Source of the DNA: an uncultured Erysipelotrichaceae bacterium
Lineage (GTDB): Bacteria > Bacillota_I > Bacilli_A > RFN20 > CAG-826
NCBI GenBank assembly: GCA_902800905.1
Contig: CADCGC010000005.1
Span: 1-52,853 of the forward strand
Length of the DNA: 52,853 nucleotides
Direction: 5' to 3'
Within the stretch, counting starts at the first letter, position 1, and every line of letters starts with the position of its first letter. Position numbers and translations under genes: made by a program. Of this stretch, positions 25,204 to 35,193 are shown piece by piece. The notes under the pieces were generated by a model that made no database searches, was not told the DNA's origin, and saw nothing but the letters and a program-made list of their open reading frames with translations.

Positions 25204-26795
25204 TGCTTTATATCGTCTTATTTATCGTTTGTCTTTCAACTTTAATTATGGTTCACGAAGCCGGGCACTTAATTACTGCGAAAGCCTTTAATGTCTATTG
25301 CTTTGAATATGCGATTGGCTTTGGTCCTAAACTCTTCTCAAGAAAAAGAAAAAACGGAGAGACATATTTCTCAATTAGAGCGATTCCTTTTGGTGGATTT
25401 GTCTCAATGTATGGAGAAAGCGAAACTGTTCCTGAAGGATTAGAAGTTAATCCAAGTAGAAGCTTACTTGCGATTAAAAAGTGGAAGAGAGCCATTATTA
25501 TGGCCGCTGGAGTAATAATGAACTTCCTCCTTGCTTTACTCGTTTTCTTTATCTATGAAGTGGCCTTCCCATCATATCAGGGAAGATATGGTCATATTAC
25601 AGTTAGCAATGACTCTTTAGCGTATTCCGCTGGACTTAGATCTCAAGATTCAGTTTATGCGACAGTGTTAACTTATGAAGACTCTGCGTTTATTTTCTAT
25701 GATGATGATTCAGTTTTTGAATATACAGATTCTTCTGCTGTTGCTGCCTTCGTTGGCTTTGACTATAACACTTTATCTTTAAAAGATACTTCATTAATCA
25801 ATCACGCAGTGGCATTTGAAAGATTAGAATTTGGTAGCTATGTCGTTTCTACATATCCTAGTGTTGCTATCGCTGGTATTCTCGCTGGCGATTATTCAGG
25901 TGAAGCAGTGGTTAATAATGAAATTAAAGGATATGTTGGAGCGTTCTATAGCAAAAAGAATGGAGAAGTATATTCTGTTGAAATTGCTTTAGTGGACAAT
26001 ATCCATGCAAAAGATGTTACTCCAGTAATTGCTGAACTTTCATTAACTGAAGAACAATATAAGACAATGTCTTTTGTCCCTCTTAATAACGAAATAGTTG
26101 TTGCTGGTGATATTTATGAAAAGACAGTTGATGGAAAAGTGTACAAATACGTCAAGGTTAACGGATTAGACTTTAAAACAGATTATCCGAGTGTCTTAGG
26201 AAATAATCTTTTTAACCATAAGTACAGTGGGCTCGAACCAACAAAACTTAGCATGTCTCTTTATGTTTATGATGAGACAAACCCAACAAGCCGTGGAGTT
26301 AGCCATGATTTAGATAATATGACTTTAACCAAGAGTGGTGATAACTATCGCTTACCAGATAATATTGGTATCTCAATGCAACTAGACACATATCGTAATG
26401 GTTTTGGTGAATCTATCAAAAACACATTTGTTGATTTTGGTAATTCCGCGACTGCGATTGTTAGAGGTTTAGGACATCTATTTACTTCAAGTGAAGGATG
26501 GAGAGATGTTGGAGGAATTATTGCAATTGGAGTCCAAACAACGAAGATCCTACAAGAAAACGGATTTGGAACATTCCTATTCTATTGGGGATTAATTTCT
26601 GTCAACTTAGGAATTGTTAATCTCTTACCATTCCCTGGATTAGATGGTTGGCATCTACTTGTTCTTGCTGTTGAAGGTATCACAAGAAAAGAAATCCCTT
26701 CTAAAGTTAAGAACATCGTTTCTGCAGTTGGAGTAGCGATTCTTCTTGTTCTTATGGTCCTAATCATTATCAAAGATATCATTGGATTATTCTAG
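25197..26795 (+). CDS. rseP: Site-2 protease RseP/RasP, enlarged
   Basis: This intramembrane metalloprotease cleaves anti-sigma factors and signal-peptide remnants. The zinc motif HEAGH is at residues 20-24 in the first membrane segment. The C-terminal metal-ligand motif is NLLPFPGLDGWHLL, with Trp replacing the second Gly of the usual LDGG. At 532 aa it is about 100 aa longer than typical members; the extra length lies in the extracytoplasmic region between the two halves, where the PDZ domain sits. Order dxr-rseP-(proS)-polC is conserved but proS is absent here. Confidence 0.93.
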   Translation: MVVLYIVLFIVCLSTLIMVHEAGHLITAKAFNVYCFEYAIGFGPKLFSRKRKNGETYFSIRAIPFGGFVSMYGESETVPEGLEVNPSRSLLAIKKWKRAIIMAAGVIMNFLLALLVFFIYEVAFPSYQGRYGHITVSNDSLAYSAGLRSQDSVYATVLTYEDSAFIFYDDDSVFEYTDSSAVAAFVGFDYNTLSLKDTSLINHAVAFERLEFGSYVVSTYPSVAIAGILAGDYSGEAVVNNEIKGYVGAFYSKKNGEVYSVEIALVDNIHAKDVTPVIAELSLTEEQYKTMSFVPLNNEIVVAGDIYEKTVDGKVYKYVKVNGLDFKTDYPSVLGNNLFNHKYSGLEPTKLSMSLYVYDETNPTSRGVSHDLDNMTLTKSGDNYRLPDNIGISMQLDTYRNGFGESIKNTFVDFGNSATAIVRGLGHLFTSSEGWRDVGGIIAIGVQTTKILQENGFGTFLFYWGLISVNLGIVNLLPFPGLDGWHLLVLAVEGITRKEIPSKVKNIVSAVGVAILLVLMVLIIIKDIIGLF

Positions 26796-26813
26796 TGGAG
26801 GTGGATTTGTTTT

Positions 26814-29800
26814 ATGAAAGATAAAATGAAAAGTTTTTTAAATCATATTCACATCGATAATATCGATGATTTTGATCTTGATTTTGAAATGGTGGGACGT
26901 AATAGATTTAACTACCAACAAATTGACATGATTATTGTCAAGAATACCCCTTGGGATTATGACTTACTTAGACAATTTATCGACGCTCTTGGAAGCATTG
27001 ATTATCCATATACATTACATTTCTCTTATCTTGAGAAACCAACTAGCGAAGATGCGATGAGCTTATTTGATAATTGGTATCGTTATCTTTATCGTAGTCA
27101 ATATGACATTGAATTAGTCGCTAAAGATATATCAACAATCTTAATTCGTTATGATGATGAAGCAGAAAAGAGTAGATATGAAAGCATTGTGAAAGAATTC
27201 AAACAATTCCTTTCCTTTATTTCTTATGACTTCATTGACTTTGAAGACGAGATTATTCCTCTTGAACCAGAAGTGGTAGAAGTTGATGAGAAAACTAAAA
27301 AGAAAGCCACTAAAGCCGCCACAAAAGTTGCAGAGGCAGAAATTGAAGAAAATAAAAACGAACCAGAGCCATTAGACCGTGAAGATATCGCGGAAATGAT
27401 TGCTAACGAACAACGAGAAAAGAATCAACAATTAGAAGACGCTCTTCTTAAACAGATGAAAATCAACAAAGAAAACATGATTAAGGAGAGAGAAAGAGCA
27501 AGACTCAATAGGCGTGGTAAATATCAATTCATTGACCGTATTGATGACATCACTGTTGAAAGCGATCACGTTGACTTCTGTGGTGTAGTCTATTCCCTCG
27601 TAATTAATGAAAGAGGCGAAAGAAAGCGCCTTGATTTCGGAATTTCTGATGAATTTGGTGGGGCTATAAGTTGTAATTGCTATCAAAATCAACAGATTAA
27701 CGATGAGATAGTTAAAGCCTTATTACATAGTAACGTTCGTATTAGAGGTGTAGCCTATACTGATGAATATGACCACAACTTAAAGATTAAGGTTCATTTT
27801 ATTGATTTACTTCCACCTCCTGAGATTGTTCCTGACGCAACTCCTATTAAGCGTGTTGAATTGCATTTACATAGTAATATGTCAACTCAAGACGGTATCT
27901 CTTCAATGGATGAATACGCTAAATATGCTAAACAACTCGGTCATAGTGCTTTAGCGATTACAGACCATGGCTGTGTCCAAGGATTCCCTGATGCTCAAAA
28001 AGCCGGAAAAGATAATGATATTAAAATGCTTTATGGTTGTGAGTTTTACATGGTTGAAGATCGACTTAAATATGTTGATAACCCAACCGATATTGAATTA
28101 AACAAAGCTAGTTATTGTGTATTCGACTTTGAAACTACAGGCTTAAGCGCTCGATATAACAAGATTATCGAATTTGGTGCGGTGAAGATTATTCATGGAA
28201 TGATTACTGAACGTATTGATATTTTAGTTAACCCTGGCGTTCCTCTTCCAAAGAAGATTGTCGAAGTCACTAATATCACTGATGACATGTTAAAAGATAA
28301 GCCAATGATTGGAGAAGTAATTGATAAGATTATGACCTTTATTGGCGATTCAATTCTTGTTACACATAACGCATCCTTCGATATTGCCTTCTTAAACCAA
28401 GCCTTAATTGATTTAGGAAGAGAACCAATTAAAAATGGAGTAGTGGATACTTTGACACTATCTCAATATCTTTTCCCAACTTCAAGAGGACATAGATTAG
28501 GTGTTCTATGCCGTAATATGGAAGTTGAATATGATGAGAAGAGCGCTCACCGTGCTGATTACGACGCCTATGTCTTAGCGGAAGTATGGCAAACCATGCT
28601 TGTTAAGTTAACAAAAGACAATTTACATTTAAAACACTTTGAATTAACTAAGCTTGAAGCCAAAAAAGAATTAATTGAGCACTTACGTCCTAGACACGTT
28701 ATTGCCTTTGCTAAGAACTTAGCAGGATTAAAAGATTTATATCGTTTAGTTTCTATTTCAAATATTGAATATCTTGCAAAAGTTCCTAAACTTCCTCGAA
28801 GTGTCCTTAACCAATATCGTGAAAATCTCATTATTGGTTCAGCCTGCTTTAATGGTGAAGTTTTTGACACCGCTAGATACTATAACAGCTACAAGCTTAA
28901 AAAAGTTATGGCGTTCTATGACTATATCGAAGTTCAACCACCAGAGAACTATTCTTTCTTAGTTAATACTGGTGAATTATCACAAGAAGATGTCCTTCAA
29001 TATATCAAAGATATAATTGACGCTGCTAAAGAGATTAATAAACCTGTTTGTGCAACGGGCGACGTCCATTACTGTAAACGCGAAGAAAAAGTCTTTAGAG
29101 ATGTTTATATTTCCGCTCCTCAAGTTGGAAAGATTAACCATCCACTAAATCCATATAATAGAGATGACTATCCTCCATTTGAGAATCCAGATCAACACTT
29201 CCGTTCAACTGAAGAAATGCTTGAATGTTTCTCATTCTTACCAAGTGATGTCGCTAACGAGATTGTTATTACTAACACTAATTTAATTGCAGACCAAATT
29301 GAGTCAATTAAACCAGTTCCTAACGATAAGTTATATACTCCAAATATTGAAAACGTCGATGAAATATTAACAAAGATGTGCTACGACAAAGCACATGAGT
29401 TATATGGGGACCCGCTTCCAGAATTTATTGAAACAAGATTACAAACTGAACTTAATGGTATTATTTCAAACGGATTTACTGTTATTTATTACATCGCTCA
29501 TAGATTGGTTAAGAAATCTAATGAAGATGGTTATATCGTTGGTAGCCGTGGCTCTGTCGGTTCTTCTTTTGTCGCGACAATGTCCGGAATTACTGAAGTT
29601 AATCCTCTTCCTCCACATTATCGTTGTCCAAAATGTAAACGTTTAGAATGGGGCAAAGAAAGCTATCCAGGAATTAGAAGTGGTTTTGATTTGCCTAAAA
29701 AGAACTGTCCTGATTGTGGAATAGAAATGATTGGTGATGGACAAGATATTCCATTTGAAACATTCCTAGGATTCCATGCTGAAAAGGTTCCTGATATCGA

Positions 29801-31286
29801 CCTTAACTTCCCAGGAGACTATCAAGCGAAAGCTCACGAATATACAAAAGTGTTATTAGGCCCAGACAATGTCTTTAGAGCTGGAACAATTGAAACGGTC
29901 GCTGAAAAGACAGCGTTTGGTTTTGCTCGTGGTTACATTGAAAGAAAGTATATGTCTCAGGGCAAAACTAAGGAAGAAGCTGCTCAATTATTAAGTACTT
30001 ATCCAAAAGCTAAAATTGAATATCTTGCTAGTGGGTGTGTTGGGGTTAAAAGAACAACTGGTCAACACCCTGGAGGAATCGTCGTTGTTCCTAGTGACCA
30101 CACTGTTTATGACTTTACTCCAGTTCAATGGCCTGCAGATGAAGAAGGTAGTGCTTGGAAAACCACTCACTTCGACTTCCATTCCATCCACGACACAATT
30201 TTAAAACTAGATATGCTTGGTCACGTTGACCCAGTCGCTTTAAAAATGATGTGTGACTTAACACATATTGCAATTAATGATATTCCACTAAATGATCCGG
30301 AGGTTTTATCAATCTTCTCTAAGAATGACGCACTTCATCTTCATAGTAACTATTTGAATCAATCCACGGGGGCTCTTGCGATTCCTGAGTTCGGAACAGA
30401 CTTCGTTAGAGGCATTTTAGATAAGACTAGACCAACAACATTCTCAGACTTAGTTATTATTTCTGGCTTGTCTCATGGTACTGATGTTTGGAATGGCAAC
30501 GCTGAAACGATCATTGATAAAAAAGAAGCAACCTTACAAGAAGTTATTGGATGTCGTGATGATATTATGACTTATCTTATTGATAAAGGCTTACCAGCCT
30601 CAATTAGTTTCGCTATTATGGAAGATGTCCGCAAAGGAAGAGGGCTTAAGACTGAATATGAAGAAGCAATGATTGCTCATAATGTTCCTCATTACTACAT
30701 CGATTCATGTAAAAAGATTAAATACATGTTCCCTAAGGGACACGCAGTGGCTTATGTCACTATGGCGGTTCGTGTTGGATATTTCAAAGTCCATTATCCT
30801 TTAGAATTCTACGCAACATTCTTCTCTGTTCGTTCTAAACAATATGACATTATCCCGATGATTAAGGGAGAAGAATCAATTATTGCTAGACTTGAACAAT
30901 TAAAAGTTAAAGAGAAAACAGTTGGAGAAAAATTAACTCCAAAAGAAGAAGAACAATATAAGACTCTTCAAATTGCGGTTGAAATGACTCAAAGGGGATA
31001 TAAATTCGCCAATATCGATTTATATCGTTCTGATGCGACTAAATTTGTGGTTGACCACGAACATAATTGTCTAATTCCTCCATTCATCACAATTGATGGT
31101 TTAGGAGAAAACAACGCGAAGACCGTTGTTGAAGAAAGACTAAAGAGGCCATTTACTTCTAAAGAAGATCTTTTAAGAAGAACAAAACTAACATCGACAA
31201 ACGTCAACGATTTATCAGCGATGGGTGTTTTAGATGATTTAAGTGAAAATGATCAATTATCATTATTCGATTTTGGAGGGTTTTAA
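26814..31286 (+). CDS. polC: DNA polymerase III PolC-type alpha subunit
   Basis: PolC is the replicative polymerase of Firmicutes. The 1490-aa protein has an N-terminal domain, an OB fold, a PHP domain (VELHLHSNMSTQDGISS; LAITDHGCVQG), an inserted DEDD 3'-5' exonuclease (CVFDFETTGLSARYNKIIEFGAVKI) and the C-family polymerase core with VGSRGSVGSSFVATMSGIT and the catalytic PDIDLNFPGDYQ. A zinc-binding CPKC...CPDC pair lies in the core. GGAGG precedes the ATG. Its presence supports Bacilli/Mollicutes affinity. Confidence 0.98.
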   Translation: MKDKMKSFLNHIHIDNIDDFDLDFEMVGRNRFNYQQIDMIIVKNTPWDYDLLRQFIDALGSIDYPYTLHFSYLEKPTSEDAMSLFDNWYRYLYRSQYDIELVAKDISTILIRYDDEAEKSRYESIVKEFKQFLSFISYDFIDFEDEIIPLEPEVVEVDEKTKKKATKAATKVAEAEIEENKNEPEPLDREDIAEMIANEQREKNQQLEDALLKQMKINKENMIKERERARLNRRGKYQFIDRIDDITVESDHVDFCGVVYSLVINERGERKRLDFGISDEFGGAISCNCYQNQQINDEIVKALLHSNVRIRGVAYTDEYDHNLKIKVHFIDLLPPPEIVPDATPIKRVELHLHSNMSTQDGISSMDEYAKYAKQLGHSALAITDHGCVQGFPDAQKAGKDNDIKMLYGCEFYMVEDRLKYVDNPTDIELNKASYCVFDFETTGLSARYNKIIEFGAVKIIHGMITERIDILVNPGVPLPKKIVEVTNITDDMLKDKPMIGEVIDKIMTFIGDSILVTHNASFDIAFLNQALIDLGREPIKNGVVDTLTLSQYLFPTSRGHRLGVLCRNMEVEYDEKSAHRADYDAYVLAEVWQTMLVKLTKDNLHLKHFELTKLEAKKELIEHLRPRHVIAFAKNLAGLKDLYRLVSISNIEYLAKVPKLPRSVLNQYRENLIIGSACFNGEVFDTARYYNSYKLKKVMAFYDYIEVQPPENYSFLVNTGELSQEDVLQYIKDIIDAAKEINKPVCATGDVHYCKREEKVFRDVYISAPQVGKINHPLNPYNRDDYPPFENPDQHFRSTEEMLECFSFLPSDVANEIVITNTNLIADQIESIKPVPNDKLYTPNIENVDEILTKMCYDKAHELYGDPLPEFIETRLQTELNGIISNGFTVIYYIAHRLVKKSNEDGYIVGSRGSVGSSFVATMSGITEVNPLPPHYRCPKCKRLEWGKESYPGIRSGFDLPKKNCPDCGIEMIGDGQDIPFETFLGFHAEKVPDIDLNFPGDYQAKAHEYTKVLLGPDNVFRAGTIETVAEKTAFGFARGYIERKYMSQGKTKEEAAQLLSTYPKAKIEYLASGCVGVKRTTGQHPGGIVVVPSDHTVYDFTPVQWPADEEGSAWKTTHFDFHSIHDTILKLDMLGHVDPVALKMMCDLTHIAINDIPLNDPEVLSIFSKNDALHLHSNYLNQSTGALAIPEFGTDFVRGILDKTRPTTFSDLVIISGLSHGTDVWNGNAETIIDKKEATLQEVIGCRDDIMTYLIDKGLPASISFAIMEDVRKGRGLKTEYEEAMIAHNVPHYYIDSCKKIKYMFPKGHAVAYVTMAVRVGYFKVHYPLEFYATFFSVRSKQYDIIPMIKGEESIIARLEQLKVKEKTVGEKLTPKEEEQYKTLQIAVEMTQRGYKFANIDLYRSDATKFVVDHEHNCLIPPFITIDGLGENNAKTVVEERLKRPFTSKEDLLRRTKLTSTNVNDLSAMGVLDDLSENDQLSLFDFGGF

Positions 31287-31293
31287 TTAAAGT

Positions 31294-31370
31294 CGGGAAG
31301 TAGCGCAATTTGGTAGCGCACTTATTTCGGGTGTAAGGGGTTGCCGGTTCAAATCCGGTCTTCCCGACCA
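31294..31370 (+). tRNA. tRNA-Pro (anticodon CGG)
   Basis: A 7-bp acceptor stem (CGGGAAG/CTTCCCG), standard D and T arms, and an anticodon loop TTCGGGT giving CGG. CCA is encoded. It starts seven bases after polC. Confidence 0.95.
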
Positions 31371-31376
31371 TTATTT

Positions 31377-32159
31377 ATGAATAAATTATTTGCTAGAGAA
31401 AATGAAATGTTTGATAAGAGAATCCACGAAATAGATTTCTTTCGTGGCATTTTAATCATTCTTGTTGTCTTCGATCATCTTCTCTGGTTCATTAATTTCT
31501 ATATATTCCATCGAACATCTGATTTCCTTAATTGGTATTGGACTAGTGATTTAAGAATGGTGGTTCGTCAGATTGTTTTAATGGCGTTCCTATTCACTTG
31601 TGGAATTAGTTGTTATTTGTCTAAAAACAACAAAAGAAGGGGTTTCTTACTGCTTTTATTGTGTGTTGGTATTACTATCGCCACTCATCTTATTCAATTA
31701 ATGCCAATGTTTGAAGGGAGAGTAATAGCGATTGACTTCAATATCTTAGGAGTTATTGCTATTTCAATTCTACTATTCTGCTGCTTCGAAAAGTTTAATT
31801 CTAAGAATTTACTCCTCGTTAGTGGTGGATTAATGCTTTTCTATTTCTTCCTACTAGTGAATTCAAGACTTAACCCAGTTATGGAATATTATCCATTTAG
31901 AAGCATTTTAAGTTGTGATTTTAACCCTGTTAGAGAAGGATATGTTGGCGATTATCTTTCTTTATTCCCATATGTTATTTTCTTATTCTTAGGTGTGGTA
32001 TTTGCTAGAAAATTCTATGCAAATAAGACTTCGCTAATTAAAAAGAAAGGCAACTGGGAAAAGCCAATTTGCTTTTTAGGAAGACACACTCTAATTATTT
32101 ATGTCGCTCATGAGATATTATTTACTATAATATTTATGCTCATCGGATTAGCGTTTTAA
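31377..32159 (+). CDS. Membrane acyltransferase-like protein (DUF1624/HGSNAT-like)
   Basis: The 260-aa protein has the family start RIHEIDFFRGILIILVVFDHLLWF and seven to eight hydrophobic segments, resembling the heparan-alpha-glucosaminide N-acetyltransferase catalytic-domain-like family (DUF1624). The conserved acidic and His residues at the first membrane segment (IDFFRG...FDH) support this. The start is uncertain: ATG 31377 (just after tRNA-Pro) or ATG 31407. Earlier in-frame codons lie inside the tRNA. It is followed 14 bases later by an AMP-dependent ligase, so the two may cooperate in modifying a lipid or glycan. The substrate is unknown. Confidence 0.75.
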   Translation: MNKLFARENEMFDKRIHEIDFFRGILIILVVFDHLLWFINFYIFHRTSDFLNWYWTSDLRMVVRQIVLMAFLFTCGISCYLSKNNKRRGFLLLLLCVGITIATHLIQLMPMFEGRVIAIDFNILGVIAISILLFCCFEKFNSKNLLLVSGGLMLFYFFLLVNSRLNPVMEYYPFRSILSCDFNPVREGYVGDYLSLFPYVIFLFLGVVFARKFYANKTSLIKKKGNWEKPICFLGRHTLIIYVAHEILFTIIFMLIGLAF

Positions 32160-32173
32160 GGAGGTGAAGATAT

Positions 32174-33799
32174 ATGACTATTGAATACTTAACTTTATAT
32201 CAAGCATATAGACAAGCCGCTTTAAACACGCCTGATGAAACCGCAATTTATTATTATAATAATAAAATCAGTTTCTCTAAGTTATTAGATCAAATTGATG
32301 AAATGGCGTCTATTCTTCAAAACATGTACCGTATTGAAAAAGGTGATGTTGTTTTAGTGTCGCTTCCTAACATTCCTCAAACAATCATCCTTTTCTATGC
32401 AATTAATAAAATTGGGGCAATCAGCAACATGGTTCACCCTAATTCTCCATTTGAAGTAATTCAAAAATATTATGATGATGCGAACTGTAAAATGGCGTTC
32501 CTCTTCGATATGAGAGTCTACAAAGAACTCAAGAGCTATATGGACTTTAGAGGGACTGTTGTCCTTTGTGGTGCTGGATCATTCTTAACTCTTAGAGATA
32601 AAAGACATTATGCATTTGCTAATAGAAGAATGTCTCGTGAATTAAAAGCAACCCATAGATTTTTAGGTTATAGAAAACTAAAGAGTAATGGCCTTATTTC
32701 AAAAGAAGTAGAGATAGGTCAAGATGAGACAAGTGTTCTCCTACATTCAGCATCAACAACAGGTATTTCTAAAACCATTTGTTTGGGTGCAAAAAGCTTT
32801 AACTTTACCGCTAGTAGAATTCCTGAAATTATGTGTATGTATCCAGAGGACTTTATTGGCAAGAGTCTCATCAGTGTTCTTCCTTCGTTCCATGGTTTTG
32901 GTTTATGTATGACTATGCACGCTCCTCTAGTGAATAGCTTTGGAATAATCATGATTCCGAAATTTTCCAGCAAAATGGTCGTAAAAATGATGAATAAATA
33001 CAAAAACGTCATTTGTATATGTGGAGTTCCTAACATCTTCAAAGCCCTTATTAACGATCAAAAATTCTACAATAATAGGCACCTAAAAACTTTAAGAAGT
33101 TGCTTCTCTGGAGGCGACACTTTAAGCATGATTGTCAAAGAGAATTTTGACACTGCGATGATTAGAAAAAACTCCAAATGTCGACTCTTTGAAGGATATG
33201 GTTTAACAGAGGCCTTATCGGTGTGCTGCGTTAACACACATCGTCGTCATAAGTACGGTTCAATTGGCTATCCAATTTCAGGTGTTAGTTTCAAGATTTT
33301 AGATGAAAATAATGTTGAATTAGAACCAGGCAAAATTGGTGAGATTTCAATTAAGAGTGAGAATAGTATGCTCGGATATTTTAATGATGAAGAAGCCACT
33401 AAAGCTACCTATGTAGATGGTTATTTAAAGACTGGCGACTTAGGTTATATGGATGAAGATGGATTCTTATATTTCACCGCTAGAAAGAAAAGAGTCATTA
33501 AAGTTAATGGTGTGGCCGTATTCCCACACGAGATTGAATCAGTTATTTTAGGACTTAGTGGCGTTCAAGGTGTTTGTGTTGTACAAATTCCAGATGAAAA
33601 GACGGTGAACGCTGCCAAGGCATTTGTTGTATCAAACAATAAAGACCCGGAAAGAATTAAAAATGAATGTCGCAAGAAACTTATCAGCTGGGCTATTCCT
33701 AGAGAAATAGAATTTGTTAAGAGTTTGCCTCAAACTAGATATCACAAAACTGACTATCGCAAGATGCAAGAACTGGAAAACGAAAGGCGAAAAGCGTAA
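32174..33799 (+). CDS. AMP-dependent acyl-CoA ligase/synthetase
   Basis: This adenylate-forming enzyme probably activates a carboxylic acid with ATP. The 541-aa protein has the P-loop-like motif HSASTTGISKT (degenerate from YTSGTTGxPK), EGYGLTEALSVCCVN, YLKTGDLGYMDEDGFLYF, ARKKRVIKVNGVAVFPHEIE and the C-terminal lysine segment LPQTRYHKTDYRKM. A very strong Shine-Dalgarno (AAGGAGGTGA) lies upstream. It is likely co-transcribed with the membrane acyltransferase. Substrate (fatty acid or other) cannot be told. Confidence 0.85.
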   Translation: MTIEYLTLYQAYRQAALNTPDETAIYYYNNKISFSKLLDQIDEMASILQNMYRIEKGDVVLVSLPNIPQTIILFYAINKIGAISNMVHPNSPFEVIQKYYDDANCKMAFLFDMRVYKELKSYMDFRGTVVLCGAGSFLTLRDKRHYAFANRRMSRELKATHRFLGYRKLKSNGLISKEVEIGQDETSVLLHSASTTGISKTICLGAKSFNFTASRIPEIMCMYPEDFIGKSLISVLPSFHGFGLCMTMHAPLVNSFGIIMIPKFSSKMVVKMMNKYKNVICICGVPNIFKALINDQKFYNNRHLKTLRSCFSGGDTLSMIVKENFDTAMIRKNSKCRLFEGYGLTEALSVCCVNTHRRHKYGSIGYPISGVSFKILDENNVELEPGKIGEISIKSENSMLGYFNDEEATKATYVDGYLKTGDLGYMDEDGFLYFTARKKRVIKVNGVAVFPHEIESVILGLSGVQGVCVVQIPDEKTVNAAKAFVVSNNKDPERIKNECRKKLISWAIPREIEFVKSLPQTRYHKTDYRKMQELENERRKA

Positions 33800-33811
33800 T
33801 ATTGTTCCTAC

Positions 33812-33895
33812 GTGGCTATGGCGGAATGGTAGACGCGCTAGTTTCAGACGCTAGTGAGGAAACTCATGGAAGTTCGAGTCTTCTTAGCCACACCA
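33812..33895 (+). tRNA. tRNA-Leu (anticodon CAG)
   Basis: Class II tRNA with acceptor stem GTGGCTA/TAGCCAC, a variable arm after the anticodon stem, and loop TTCAGAC giving CAG. CCA is encoded. Confidence 0.93.
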
Positions 33896-33910
33896 TTCTT
33901 ATTTATAAGA

Positions 33911-33937
33911 AAATCGTTGAATTACCAACGATTTTTT
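33911..33937. terminator. Bidirectional terminator between tRNA-Leu and DUF2804 gene
   Basis: AAATCGTTG (33911-33919) pairs with CAACGATTT (33926-33934), with T runs on both strands. The loop contains the stop codon of the minus-strand gene. Confidence 0.8.
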
Positions 33938-34944
33938 ACTTTCTCTGCAAACCCTAACAGGTTTTCAAATTTGAATTCTTTCTCATCAACTTTGATTGTT
34001 CCTGAGAAATATCCAAACACTTGATGCTGTTTGCTTTGAATGATTAATGCATTAGTATTTGCGTATCTATCAATGATAGGGACAAATGTTAGATTGATAT
34101 CACCCTTTTCACTTGTGAAAGTCCAAGGTTTCATATATTCTTCTTTTCCTTTTTCATCTTGAGGAATATTGAATTTTACATCTTCAAGTTTATAGACATC
34201 TTTATCATAGAAGAACATATTCTCGCTTGCTTGTGATGTGTCTCCAAATCCGTAGCCAAGATTAAATCCGATTCGATGCCCTCCATAATTCGCGTTTAAA
34301 CTAGACCAATACCAGGTATTTGAATAAGTCCATACGCCTCTTCCCCAGTCAAGGACACCTAACGATGTTGTTTTAAATTGATGAGTTAAATCTCCAAATC
34401 TAAAGAAACCATTCGCTTTTAAAAGATTGATTTTTTGATTGTAGTAGAAGTGTCTTTTCTTTTTAAATGGAGTGGCGATGACCATTGATCCTTTAGAGGT
34501 AGGTTCTAAGCGAATATCGCAAAAGAACTCCCTCCCTTTTGCTAAATTCTTCATTGAACATATTAGATGTCTCTTGCCATTTTTGTTTCCGAAGTACATC
34601 GAATATTTACGGCCTTCCATGAAAACATCGCCGTCTTTTGAAGAAGATGGGAAATTGATTTCTCCAAATGTTAGCCATCTAATATAAGATTTTGTTACTT
34701 CTTTTCTATTTTTAAAATCAAGGACACTTATCGAGGCCATTCCCATATAGGAGTTATCATCGATAGTTAAAGCAATTCCATATTCTTCATCGCAAATGAA
34801 ATAGTAGTCCCATTCTTTTTTACGACTCACTAATCCTTTGATATCTTTTCTTGAATATTCTCTAACCAAATCAAAAGCGTAACCAGCTTCAATTAGATTC
34901 CCTTTTTCATCAAGTAAAGGGCCTTCACTTAATTTGTGTTGCAT
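33922..34944 (-). CDS. DUF2804 family protein
   Basis: The 340-aa protein matches the DUF2804 family: N-terminal EGPLLDEKGNLIEAGYAFDLVREYSRKDIKG, central SKGSMVIATPFKKKRHFYYNQKINLL and GVLDWGRGVWTYSNTWYWSSLNA, with HRIGFNLGYGFGDTSQASEN following. No signal peptide or membrane segment is visible. The biochemical role is unknown; the family is distantly like lipocalin/hydroxyneurosporene-synthase-fold proteins. GAGG lies seven bases before the ATG. It is alone on its strand between two tRNA-Leu genes. Confidence 0.85.
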   Translation of the reverse strand: MQHKLSEGPLLDEKGNLIEAGYAFDLVREYSRKDIKGLVSRKKEWDYYFICDEEYGIALTIDDNSYMGMASISVLDFKNRKEVTKSYIRWLTFGEINFPSSSKDGDVFMEGRKYSMYFGNKNGKRHLICSMKNLAKGREFFCDIRLEPTSKGSMVIATPFKKKRHFYYNQKINLLKANGFFRFGDLTHQFKTTSLGVLDWGRGVWTYSNTWYWSSLNANYGGHRIGFNLGYGFGDTSQASENMFFYDKDVYKLEDVKFNIPQDEKGKEEYMKPWTFTSEKGDINLTFVPIIDRYANTNALIIQSKQHQVFGYFSGTIKVDEKEFKFENLLGFAEKVKNRW

Positions 34945-35034
34945 ATGTTTTCCTCGACTACTAATAACATTATATCAAATATGTAGATTTTTCTCTTTAT
35001 TTATAAAGACTATTTAGAATATAATAATCTCACT

Positions 35035-35120
35035 GCCCGAGTGGTGGAATTGGTAGACGCAATGGACTCAAAATCCATCGGTTAACAGCCATGTCGGTTC
35101 GAGTCCGACCCCGGGCACCA
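35035..35120 (+). tRNA. tRNA-Leu (anticodon CAA)
   Basis: Class II tRNA with stem ATGGA/TCCAT around loop CTCAAAA (anticodon CAA), a long variable arm and encoded CCA. One acceptor pair is A-C. A weak hairpin with CCCC/GGGG arms (35134-35163) and TTTTATT follows before thyA. Confidence 0.93.
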
Positions 35121-35193
35121 AAATAGCAACAATCCCCTTGAAAATTTAGTAGAATTCCTGGGGTTTTATTCTATAAAAGGAGTTGGTGATAAT

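Noticed and set aside
31341-31376. Upstream in-frame start of the acyltransferase gene inside tRNA-Pro
   Set aside because: The codons lie inside the T arm and acceptor stem of a well-formed tRNA gene, so the CDS must start at 31377 or later.
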